7,704 nucleotides of DNA from Pseudomonadota bacterium (lineage in GTDB: Bacteria > Desulfobacterota > Desulfobacteria > Desulfobacterales > Desulfobacteraceae): NCBI GenBank assembly GCA_018816605.1, contig JAHIVS010000479.1:1-7704 (forward strand), given 5' to 3'. Below, one piece after another: positions 1 through 5,975 of this stretch (within the stretch, counting starts at the first letter, position 1; every line of letters begins with the position of its first letter). A program made the translations under genes and the position numbers. The notes below the pieces were generated by a model. The model was given only the letters and a program-made list of their open reading frames with translations, did no database searches and was not told where the DNA came from.

Positions 1-667
1 CTTTCGGCAGATCCCGATCCCGGACCGCCTCTGCCGTACTTTTCCAGTTTCGGGCGGTTTCAAGCCGCACCGCAGGAATCTGGTAGACCACGAACTCATA
101 GGATCTGAACGCCAGCTGGACAGACCGCATCATCCACTCGAAAAACGGGTTGTCAGCCATTTCCACCATGAGCAGGTTCAGCGCCTTGTCAATGGCTGAA
201 ATCTGCTGGAAATCCGGGTCTCGTTCATTGCAAAGGCCAACCAGCTGATCTGCGAGCTGTGTCATGCGGTGGATCTGAGGTTGCGAGGCATTGGCCAGGG
301 CCGGGACGAGAATGGCCTGATCCATGGCAAATTGAAACTCCAGCAGTTTGTCCAAAGGCATCTCCTGCTGCTTGATCATCACGGCCAGATTGTCAACTGC
401 GTCATTGATGTCAAGTTCCCGAATATAGTAGCCGCCCTTGGCCCCTTTTTTGGCCTCCAGCATTCCTTTTTGCCTCAGGGTTCTTAAGGCTTCCCGTACC
501 GAGCCTCTGCTGGTTTTGAATGCCTCCTGAAGCTCCCTTTCACTGGGCAGCCTGTCTCCTGGTTTAAAGGTCTTGTCCAGTACAGCCGCCTCGATCTGCA
601 GGCCGATGGCTTCGGATTTATGGGCACTGGTCACGGGATGAAATATGGGTTGATTGATTTTTTCCAT
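1..667 (-). CDS. GntR-family transcriptional regulator, FadR/FCD type, 3' end cut by window edge
   Basis: This is a DNA-binding repressor or activator of the FadR branch of the GntR family. The 222 visible codons begin with ATG at 667, preceded by AGGA five bases upstream. Residues 12-83 form the winged helix-turn-helix, with the family signature LPSERELQEAF at 40-50, SRGSVREALRTL at 53-64, and a wing containing KKGAKGGYYI at 73-82. Residues about 105-222 form the all-helical FCD ligand domain, seen in LLEFQFAMDQAIL and ADNPFFEW. The C-terminus lies outside the window; family members are usually 230-250 residues, so little is missing. Two positions that normally carry FCD metal-binding histidines appear to be Asn164 (in DKALN) and Trp208 (in NWKSTAEAV), so a metal-dependent effector pocket is doubtful. 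It lies 328 bp downstream of betB, has its own promoter region, and has a family-type operator at the predicted start site. The effector is unknown; a choline or betaine link is inferred only from position. Confidence 0.93.
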   Translation of the reverse strand, partial: MEKINQPIFHPVTSAHKSEAIGLQIEAAVLDKTFKPGDRLPSERELQEAFKTSRGSVREALRTLRQKGMLEAKKGAKGGYYIRELDINDAVDNLAVMIKQQEMPLDKLLEFQFAMDQAILVPALANASQPQIHRMTQLADQLVGLCNERDPDFQQISAIDKALNLLMVEMADNPFFEWMMRSVQLAFRSYEFVVYQIPAVRLETARNWKSTAEAVRDRDLPK

Positions 668-709
668 TAATGTCCTACCATTGATTGGTTTCCTCTTCGA
701 ATGTATTGC

Positions 710-722
710 AGCTTTATAAGCT
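710..722. promoter_or_regulatory. Short dyad AGCTT-TAT-AAGCT upstream of the GntR gene
   Basis: Five-base arms are separated by three bases. On the minus strand it contains TATAAA (718-713), which could be the -10 of a second promoter with ATGACA (743-738) as -35, but the 19-bp spacer is long. It may be an operator or simply AT-rich chance symmetry. Confidence 0.25.
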
Positions 723-762
723 TGTGGGGTTGAGAAATGTCATGTATTTGTTTTAATATATT

Positions 763-792
763 GTTATATCAGCTTATTGTTTCAGTTATATC
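763..792. repeat. Direct repeat GTTATATC, two copies 22 bp apart
   Basis: Identical octamers lie at 763-770 and 785-792 in the leader of the GntR gene. The 22-bp spacing is about two helical turns, so both copies would face the same side of the DNA, as expected of paired protein-binding sites. No known regulator is assigned, and the AT-rich context raises the chance of coincidence. Confidence 0.35.
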
Positions 793-834
793 CTGTTTTC
801 CCTTTGTCGAGCTTTAAATGCAGTTGGTCTGGTT

Positions 835-845
835 TGGTACGACCA
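835..845. promoter_or_regulatory. FadR/PdhR-type GntR operator, TGGT-ACG-ACCA
   Basis: The sequence is a TGGT-N3-ACCA inverted repeat, the half-site pair known for FadR-branch regulators such as FadR, PdhR and LldR. It sits at the expected transcription start of the promoter at 851-880 and upstream of the only GntR gene in the window. On the plus strand two further GGT half-sites precede it at 5-bp steps (TTGGTCTGGT, 825-834). The simplest reading is autorepression by the adjacent GntR protein; this is inference from sequence and position. Confidence 0.55.
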
Positions 846-850
846 TTGAG

Positions 851-880
851 AATATAGCGGATCGGACCCTAGGAAGTCAA
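851..880 (-). promoter_or_regulatory. Predicted sigma70-type promoter of the GntR gene
   Basis: On the minus strand TTGACT (880-875) and TATATT (856-851) are separated by 18 bp; each box matches five of six consensus bases. The start would fall near 844, inside the TGGT-N3-ACCA palindrome. The leader to the ATG at 667 would be long, about 177 nt. Confidence 0.5.
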
Positions 881-899
881 GGGGTTTTTCCAGTGTTAT

Positions 900-933
900 G
901 GGAATGGGGATGAAGGGGCTGGGGTGAAGAGGG
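900..933 (+). other. Potential G-quadruplex motif on the plus strand
   Basis: Five G runs occur in a row: 900-902, 906-909, 915-918, 921-924 and 931-933, with loops of 3, 5, 2 and 6 bases. This satisfies the usual pattern of G3 or more with loops of 1-7. The plus strand is the template for all genes here, so any read-through transcript from betB would carry the C-rich complement, and the structure would form in DNA. It lies between the betB hairpin and the GntR promoter. Confidence 0.5.
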
Positions 934-954
934 AAAGGCGTTTTATTCGGGGCC

Positions 955-987
955 CATGCCGGGGCGGGTTTTGCCAGCCCCGGCATG
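955..987 (-). terminator. Strong hairpin just after betB, terminator-like but without a clear U tract
   Basis: The arms CATGCCGGGGC (955-965) and GCCCCGGCATG (977-987) are perfect 11-bp complements around an 11-base loop. The hairpin starts 8 bp beyond the betB stop codon. In the betB direction it is followed by GGGCCCCGAATAAAA, not a run of T, so intrinsic termination may be weak. It could instead protect the 3' end of the mRNA. Confidence 0.5.
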
Positions 988-995
988 GTTCCGGG

Positions 996-2456
996 CTAAA
1001 AAGGAGAATCCAAAGGTCCCATGCCCATATAAACCGATTTGACCTGGGTATAGTGCCGGATGGTTTCCAGCCCGTTTTCCCTGCCGATACCGGATTGCTT
1101 ATAGCCTCCCACGGGCATCTGGGCAGGCGAATTGCCATAGGCATTGATCCAGCAGATGCCGGCTTTAATCTGGTGGATGACCCGGTGGGCTCGCTGGATA
1201 TCCCTTGTAAACACCCCGGCAGCAAGGCCTAGATGGGTGGCGTTGGCCCGTTGGATCACCTCGGCTTCGGTGTCAAAACCCAGGACGGCCATGACCGGCC
1301 CGAATACCTCTTCTTTGACAAGGGTCATCTGGTCGGTGCAGTTGGTGAACACGGTGGGGGGAAGGAAAAACCCTTCCTGATTCTGGATTGGCAAGTCGGG
1401 CATGGTGTGACCGCATAATTGTGTTGCCCCTTCTGCCTTGGCGCTCTTGATGTAGGACACCACCTTTTTCTTGTGTTCACCGGATATCAGGGCGCCAAAG
1501 TTGGTGTCCGGATCCATGGGGTCGCCCATTTTGATATTGGCCCGGATCCGGTCCAGCAGTTTTTTTAAAAATGTTTCTTGAATGGAGGTGTGGACAAACA
1601 CCCGGGTGCAGTTGGTGCACACTTCACCCTGGGTGTAAAAATTGCCCAGCATGGCCGCGCTCACGGCCTGGTCCACATCAGCGTCTTCAAAAATAATCAG
1701 CGCGGATTTCCCGCCCAGTTCCATGGTGACATCCTTGAGGGTTGAGGCGGCACTGGCCATGACCTTTTTGCCGGTGCCGACCTCCCCGGTAAATGATATT
1801 TTTTCAATGCCGGGGCAGGCGGTGAGCCATTGGCCCACTGGGGCAGCCCCCTGGACTACGTTGAAAACCCCGTCGGGCACACCGGCTTGAGTGAATATCT
1901 CAGCCAGCTTTAATGCCCCCAATGGTGTTTCCTCCGAAGGCTTGAAAATCATGCTGTTGCCGCAGGCGAGGGCTGGTCCTGCCTTCCAGCATGCGATCTG
2001 GAGCGGATAGTTCCAGGCCCCGATCCCGGCGCATACCCCCAGGGGTTCCCGGCGGGTATAGTAAAAGTCCTGACCCAGATCCTGCTGGGTGCCGGAGATG
2101 CCCGGAGCAGCCCCGGCAAAAAATTCGATCACGTCAGCTCCTGAGACCACATCCACAGCAACCGCTTCCTGGAAGGGTTTTCCCGTGTCCATCACCTCGA
2201 TTTTGGCAAGTTCCTGGTTTCTTTCTCTTAGAAGGGACACCGCCGCCATGAGAATCCGGCTGCGCGAAACCGTATCCATGGCCGACCAAACCTTGAATCC
2301 TGCCGCAGCACTTTCCAGGGCAGCGTTCAGGACGGTTTCGTCTGCAATTTCCACCTCGTAGATCGGTTTTCCCGTGGCCGGGTTGACCACGGCAAAGCAT
2401 TCTTTTGTCTGGTTGTTTATATATGTTCCGTTCACGTAATTTTTGTAGCGGTGCAT
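996..2456 (-). CDS. betB: Betaine-aldehyde dehydrogenase (NAD(P)-dependent)
   Basis: This enzyme oxidises betaine aldehyde to glycine betaine, the second step from choline to this osmoprotectant; it is cytoplasmic and normally tetrameric. The 486-residue protein matches remembered E. coli BetB along its whole length, including [19 protein letters not shown] (133-151), [10 protein letters not shown] (170-179), [13 protein letters not shown] (222-234), [10 protein letters not shown] (245-254), [11 protein letters not shown] (278-288), KEEVFGPVM (381-389) and [16 protein letters not shown] (447-462). Catalytic Cys280, general base Glu246, oxyanion Asn149 and cofactor-binding Lys172 are present. 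The ATG at 2456 is chosen because homology begins there and GAGGA lies 11 bases upstream. A TTG at 2522 would add 22 residues without family similarity and coincides with the -35 box. No betA, betT or betI is visible; the downstream regulator is of GntR type. The family assignment is secure; aldehyde specificity within the ALDH9-like group is very likely, not proven. Confidence 0.95.
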   Translation of the reverse strand: MHRYKNYVNGTYINNQTKECFAVVNPATGKPIYEVEIADETVLNAALESAAAGFKVWSAMDTVSRSRILMAAVSLLRERNQELAKIEVMDTGKPFQEAVAVDVVSGADVIEFFAGAAPGISGTQQDLGQDFYYTRREPLGVCAGIGAWNYPLQIACWKAGPALACGNSMIFKPSEETPLGALKLAEIFTQAGVPDGVFNVVQGAAPVGQWLTACPGIEKISFTGEVGTGKKVMASAASTLKDVTMELGGKSALIIFEDADVDQAVSAAMLGNFYTQGEVCTNCTRVFVHTSIQETFLKKLLDRIRANIKMGDPMDPDTNFGALISGEHKKKVVSYIKSAKAEGATQLCGHTMPDLPIQNQEGFFLPPTVFTNCTDQMTLVKEEVFGPVMAVLGFDTEAEVIQRANATHLGLAAGVFTRDIQRAHRVIHQIKAGICWINAYGNSPAQMPVGGYKQSGIGRENGLETIRHYTQVKSVYMGMGPLDSPF

Positions 2457-2469
2457 ATTTTGTCTATTC

Positions 2470-2489
2470 CTCAATGGGTTATAATTGAG
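2470..2489 (-). promoter_or_regulatory. Possible leader hairpin at the betB ribosome-binding site
   Basis: In the transcript, CTCAAT (2489-2484) can pair with ATTGAG (2475-2470), leaving an 8-base loop. The second arm covers most of the GAGG Shine-Dalgarno core (2472-2469), so folding would partly mask it. The 6-bp stem is AU-rich and probably weak alone. Confidence 0.3.
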
Positions 2490-2503
2490 TATGACTATAC
2501 TCA
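2486..2503. promoter_or_regulatory. Candidate operator TGAGTAT-GACT-ATACTCA over the betB promoter
   Basis: Seven-base arms form a perfect inverted repeat around four bases. It covers the -10 box (2499-2494) and the predicted start region, a typical place for repressor binding. It does not resemble the TGGT-N3-ACCA site near the GntR gene, so the same protein need not bind both. Confidence 0.45.
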
Positions 2504-2522
2504 TCTGGCCATTGATTGTCAA
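2494..2522 (-). promoter_or_regulatory. betB: Near-consensus sigma70 promoter of betB
   Basis: On the minus strand TTGACA (2522-2517, perfect match) and TATAGT (2499-2494, five of six) are 17 bp apart, the optimal spacing. The start is expected around 2490-2486, giving a short leader of about 30-34 nt before the ATG at 2456. With so strong a core, tight control would need a repressor; the inverted repeat at 2486-2503 is the obvious candidate site. Confidence 0.7.
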
Positions 2523-2591
2523 AACACGAGGTGTCTCAACCCCATGGCGGATCTTAGGTTGTCCTATTTTTTGGTTTCTTATCTTCTGGGG

Positions 2592-3599
2592 TCAATGACG
2601 CTTATGGGCCACCTGGCCCGTGAGTATCCCGGATTGGGTGGGGCCGGTAAAATCCAGGCGGACAATATCTTTCACCCCATTTGTTTTGAGCATGTCTTTG
2701 AGTTGTTCTTCACTGTAGGACTGCCCCTGTTTGGTTCCCAGAAACATGTTCAGGGAAAAAAGGGCGGGGAATAAGGGGCCATCCATGGTGTTGTTCAGGA
2801 TAAATTCATGGATGAATATTTTTCCCCCGGGTTTCACAGCGGCCACAGCTCTTTCAATAATTTTTGCGGCCATGTCCGGCCCCTCCCCATGGAGAATGTG
2901 GGAAAGCCAGGCTGCATCAAATTGGGGGGCCGAACAAATCTCTTGTTGTGTATAATCCCCGGGGATAAAAGAAATACGATTTTCCAAACCGAATTTTTTA
3001 ATGGTTTTTTCCGCAAAGGGCCGGGTGGTGGGAAGGTCCCAGACAGAGGCCGCTAGCTCCGGGTTTTCCAGGCAAAAATGAATGGCAAAAGTGCCGGGCC
3101 CGCCCCCAAGGTCCAGAAGATGCTGACACCCGGACAGGTCCAAATGTTTTGCCAGGTCCGGGGCAATGGCCATGGCCATATTGAACATGCCCATGAGAAA
3201 ACTTTCCCGCCATTCTTCTGTTGAAACAGCCGCTTTCTGCCGGATGGGTCCTCCCTGGAAAAGTGCCTTGTCCATGTCCACCCAGGAAGGGGCCAGATGA
3301 TGGTGGTGAAGAATCATGTACCCGATATACTGGGGGGATTTTTTGGACAAAAAAGTGGATGCTTCCGGGGTGTTGGCATAGGTGTCGTTCTCTTTAACCA
3401 GAAGATCCAGGGCGGTAAGACCGTTTAAAAGCAGAGTCAGCCCCCGTTTTTCCATCCCAAGCTTTTTTGCAATGGTTTCCCCAGAAACGGTGTCTGATCC
3501 GATGAGGGTAAAAATATCCAAGCTTACACCAGCATGGAGGGTACAGGTCTTCCAATAGTATCCCGACATTTCAAGCAGGGTTCCAGGCGTCCATTTCAT
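2592..3599 (-). CDS. SAM-dependent O-methyltransferase, family 2 (hydroxyindole/caffeate OMT-like fold), substrate unknown
   Basis: The 335-residue protein fits the bacterial family-2 methyltransferases, which have an N-terminal winged-helix dimerisation domain (about 10-90) followed by a Rossmann methyltransferase domain (about 150-335). SAM-binding motif I is LLDLGGGPGTF (161-171). Further family landmarks are VWDLP (186-190, acidic residue for the SAM ribose), PGDY (213-216), LSHILHGEGPD (232-242) with His237 at the position of the catalytic histidine of plant O-methyltransferases, KPGGKIFIHEFIL (256-268) and YSEEQLKDML (295-304). The ATG at 3599 has AAGGAG six bases upstream. The gene stands 127 bp after the cyclase gene and 135 bp before betB, so it may form its own unit; no convincing promoter or terminator was found. 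The methyl acceptor cannot be read from the sequence. A role in betaine synthesis is not supported: this fold typically methylates oxygen of small aromatic or isoprenoid-derived compounds. Confidence 0.85.
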   Translation of the reverse strand: MKWTPGTLLEMSGYYWKTCTLHAGVSLDIFTLIGSDTVSGETIAKKLGMEKRGLTLLLNGLTALDLLVKENDTYANTPEASTFLSKKSPQYIGYMILHHHHLAPSWVDMDKALFQGGPIRQKAAVSTEEWRESFLMGMFNMAMAIAPDLAKHLDLSGCQHLLDLGGGPGTFAIHFCLENPELAASVWDLPTTRPFAEKTIKKFGLENRISFIPGDYTQQEICSAPQFDAAWLSHILHGEGPDMAAKIIERAVAAVKPGGKIFIHEFILNNTMDGPLFPALFSLNMFLGTKQGQSYSEEQLKDMLKTNGVKDIVRLDFTGPTQSGILTGQVAHKRH

Positions 3600-3623
3600 G
3601 GTTGGTCTCCTTATCTTAAATTA

Positions 3624-3641
3624 GCGCACTATCGTGCGAGC
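3624..3641. repeat. Small hairpin CGCAC-TATC-GTGCG before the methyltransferase gene
   Basis: Five-base perfect arms (3625-3629 and 3634-3638) surround four bases, with partial extension of the stem past one or two bulged bases. In the methyltransferase transcript it would lie shortly upstream of the AAGGAG site. It is not followed by a T run in either direction, so it is not called a terminator. Confidence 0.4.
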
Positions 3642-3643
3642 TT

Positions 3644-3672
3644 TTAGCCATTAGCTGTTAGCTAACAGCTAA
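3644..3672. repeat. Perfect 22-bp palindrome made of 7-nt TTAGCNN repeats (REP-like intergenic element)
   Basis: TTAGCCA (3644), TTAGCTG (3651) and TTAGCTA (3658) follow each other exactly at 7-base steps, and a degenerate fourth unit ACAGCTA (3665) closes a perfect palindrome. Its half is TTAGCTGTTAG (3651-3661) and the other half is the exact complement (3662-3672). It sits between the cyclase and methyltransferase genes, without a T tract on either side. This looks like an interspersed palindromic element or a symmetric protein-binding site; copies elsewhere in the genome cannot be checked here. Confidence 0.6.
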
Positions 3673-3726
3673 ATGCAAATTCCTATACTATTAAATTATG
3701 GGTTCACATCCATGTACAACAGCGGG

Positions 3727-5973
3727 CTAAATAATACTTTCAACCTGGTTGCGCCCATTGGATTTGGCAAGATAAAGGGCCTTGTCTGCCCGGGATATCA
3801 TTGCCTGGGCGTCATCTCCTTTTTTAAAGCTGGTGACGCCAAAACTTGCGGTCTGGTTTCCGGTTTTTCCAAAGGTTTCTTGTTCAATGCGGCGGCAGAG
3901 GGTCCAGGCCAGATGGGAGGCACTTTGGAGGTTGATTTCGGGACAGACAATGAGAAACTCTTCCCCTCCCCACCTGCCCATAATATCCGTGACCCGGATA
4001 TTATCTTTAACCACCCGGGCAAATTGTTTTAACACTTCATCTCCGGTCTGGTGACCGAAGTTGTCGTTGACGGCTTTAAAAAAATCAATATCAAGAATGA
4101 CGATGGAAAGATCCCGTTCATGGCGAAGGCTTCGTTTCAATTCCAGTTCAAAGGTGGTTTCAATGTGGCGACGGTTAAAGATCCCGGTCAGACTGTCCGT
4201 GATGGAGATCCGCTCAAGTTCATCACTTTTTTGATGAAGTTTTTCATGGGCAATGGCGATCTGCTTGTTCAGCCGGGACAGCTTTCGGTTCCACCATACC
4301 ACCATGATCAGAATGATTCCGGCAACGGACATGGATTTCCACCAAAGGGTGTAGTCTGTCTTGTGCTCAAGTTCGCTTCCGATCCATTTTTGGTAGATCA
4401 TGTCTATTTCCGTATGATTTAAGGATCTGACCACCTTGCTCATGATAGAGTGAAGCACTTTGTTGTCTTTTTGAACCGCGATACGCAGATCTTCTTTCAC
4501 ATTGGAATGGCCCGCCACCTTGAGGTTGGTAAGGCCTGTTGCCCGGATATAATGGGAGGCCACAGGCAGGCTTAAAATCGCTGCATCCAATTGCCCGGTG
4601 GAGACTTCCACCAGGCATTCCTCGATGGTTTCAAAAGGAATATAGTTCAGGCCCGGATAATTCTGGAGCACTCGTTCAAGGATATTGCCTTCGGCCACCA
4701 TGCCGGTGCGCCTTTCTTTTAGTTCGGAAATATCGGAGATAAAGGGAAAATTTTCCCGGGAGATAATCACCACGTTGTAATCCAGGAAGGCGGCGGTAAA
4801 ATCCAGATGCTCTTTTCTGGCGAGGGTTTTACTGATCATGGGAATCATATCGCAGGCTCTGGATTCCACCTGATTTACCGCATTATCAATGGAGCCAGCC
4901 GGATTAATGTGAAAGGGGATTTTTAATTTTTCTTCAAAAATTTCCAAAAAATCCGCTGTCATGCCAATGACCTGATTTCCCCGGATGGCGGAAAAGGGCA
5001 ACCGCTCCGGTGCCACACATGCGATGATCTGTTTTTTGGCCACAAGAAAGTTTCGTTCCTCGGGGGTCAGTCCCACATCTTCCTGGCCGATCAATCGACC
5101 GGATCTGGAAAACCATTTTTCTTTAAGCTGTTCCATTTCAGACAAGGAGACACTGGCAAGGGCCTTGTCCAGGATCGAAAATAAAACCGGATTGGTTTTT
5201 AATACGGCAAAATGCATGGAGGATGTTTTCTGGAGAGTTTCATTTTTCAGCCAATCGGAAAGTTCAAGATCGGTAAACCCGAATTTTTTGATAAAATACC
5301 GGGCAATCCCCTCCTGTTCCACCGTGGCATCCACCTTGCCCTGGTCCACATATTCAAGGGCCTGGCGGCTGTTTTCAACTTCGATGATATGAACCTTTGG
5401 AAAATGGGTTTTGAAAAACTCAATGGAGGACCACCCCTTTGGCAGGGCAATGATGTTTTCCTCCAGGTCATCAAGCGTATGCATATCCTGGGTGTCGGAT
5501 CTGAAAATGAGCACATTTTTGCTATGGTAATAGGGGGAAGAGAAAAGGGCTTTTTGTTGCCGTTCCGGTGTGATGCTCAAGGAATGGATCACATCCAGGC
5601 GACCGTCAAAGAACATCTCTAAAAGTTCATCCCAGGTGTATCCATTGACGAAGGTTATGGAAAGGCCGGATTTTCCGGCCAGAAGATCCATTAGATCGAT
5701 ACCGAATCCGGTCGGTTTGCCATCGGTGATAAAATCAAAGGGCGGCCAGTCAAATTCATTGGCCACCCTTATTTGGGGGCGGGCATCAATGAATGCCTGC
5801 TCTTCGGGTGTATATGGATTCTGGGAACTTTGTTCTGATTTGACTTCTGTAGAGTTTGAAGAAACAAGGGGGGCAAACAATAACAATAATCCCAAACACA
5901 CAAGGGTGGTGCAAAAAACAGGGATGGCCCGGGGTTTTAATGGTCTTGTGTATATCCCATGGCGATCCATCAT
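3727..5973 (-). CDS. Membrane diguanylate cyclase with two tandem periplasmic SBP_bac_3 (Venus flytrap) sensor domains
   Basis: The 748-residue protein should sense small molecules in the periplasm and make c-di-GMP from two GTP in the cytoplasm. A hydrophobic signal anchor or signal peptide lies at 17-37. Two type-3 solute-binding domains follow at about 54-290 and 302-533; each opens with a similar linker (YTPEEQAFI and LTPEERNFL), as in BvgS/EvgS-like receptors. A second membrane segment lies at 544-561 and a helical linker at 563-590. The GGDEF domain (590-748) has DSLTGIFNRR (593-602), DIDFFKAVND (628-637), the active-site motif GGEEF (669-673) and an RxxD inhibitory site (660-663) five residues before it, so it looks active and subject to product inhibition. 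No EAL or HD-GYP domain is present. ATG at 5973 lies 2 nt after the metW stop, with AGGA inside metW; a second ATG follows at once. The ligand is unknown. Confidence 0.93.
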   Translation of the reverse strand: MMDRHGIYTRPLKPRAIPVFCTTLVCLGLLLLFAPLVSSNSTEVKSEQSSQNPYTPEEQAFIDARPQIRVANEFDWPPFDFITDGKPTGFGIDLMDLLAGKSGLSITFVNGYTWDELLEMFFDGRLDVIHSLSITPERQQKALFSSPYYHSKNVLIFRSDTQDMHTLDDLEENIIALPKGWSSIEFFKTHFPKVHIIEVENSRQALEYVDQGKVDATVEQEGIARYFIKKFGFTDLELSDWLKNETLQKTSSMHFAVLKTNPVLFSILDKALASVSLSEMEQLKEKWFSRSGRLIGQEDVGLTPEERNFLVAKKQIIACVAPERLPFSAIRGNQVIGMTADFLEIFEEKLKIPFHINPAGSIDNAVNQVESRACDMIPMISKTLARKEHLDFTAAFLDYNVVIISRENFPFISDISELKERRTGMVAEGNILERVLQNYPGLNYIPFETIEECLVEVSTGQLDAAILSLPVASHYIRATGLTNLKVAGHSNVKEDLRIAVQKDNKVLHSIMSKVVRSLNHTEIDMIYQKWIGSELEHKTDYTLWWKSMSVAGIILIMVVWWNRKLSRLNKQIAIAHEKLHQKSDELERISITDSLTGIFNRRHIETTFELELKRSLRHERDLSIVILDIDFFKAVNDNFGHQTGDEVLKQFARVVKDNIRVTDIMGRWGGEEFLIVCPEINLQSASHLAWTLCRRIEQETFGKTGNQTASFGVTSFKKGDDAQAMISRADKALYLAKSNGRNQVESII

Positions 5974-5975
5974 TT

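Larger units (their letters stand above)
668..995. other. Intergenic regulatory region between betB and the gntR-type gene
   Basis: This 328-bp stretch has no credible gene; short frames here lack family resemblance and run into betB in the wrong frame. Reading in the direction of transcription it holds a GC-rich hairpin after betB (987-955), a run of G tracts on the plus strand (900-933), a sigma70-like promoter (880-851), a TGGT-N3-ACCA palindrome (845-835), a pair of GTTATATC direct repeats (792-763), an AGCTT-TAT-AAGCT dyad (722-710), an ACCA-N5-TGGT dyad (689-677) and the ribosome-binding site of the regulator. The part from about 690 to 800 is clearly AT-rich compared with the coding sequence on either side. 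The predicted 5' leader of the regulator mRNA is about 177 nt. Confidence 0.7.

Noticed and set aside
269..487. Plus-strand frame of 72 codons
   Set aside because: It is antisense to the winged-helix and FCD region of the GntR gene, which has clear family motifs.
924..1232. Plus-strand frame of 102 codons over the betB end
   Set aside because: Most of it is antisense to the conserved C-terminus of betB and its start lies in the G-rich tract; no family features are seen.
2457..2522. N-terminal extension of betB starting at TTG 2522
   Set aside because: The TTG coincides with a perfect -35 box, the extension would span the promoter and start site, and BetB homology begins at the ATG at 2456.
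2523..2591. Intrinsic terminator after the methyltransferase gene
   Set aside because: Only a weak ACAC-CTC-GTGT hairpin followed by TTTT is present, and its T run belongs to the betB -35 region; too weak to call.
3701..3716. T-loop-like sequence GGGTTCACATCC suggesting a tRNA end or att site
   Set aside because: No matching acceptor stem, anticodon arm or CCA end is found around it, and the T stem does not pair properly.
3600..3726. Promoter for the methyltransferase gene
   Set aside because: CATAAT and TAGTAT could serve as -10 boxes, but no acceptable -35 lies at 16-18 bp from either, so none is called.
4985..5622. Two overlapping plus-strand open frames of about 135 codons
   Set aside because: Both are antisense to the second and first solute-binding domains of the receptor, without homology or ribosome-binding sites that would favour them.
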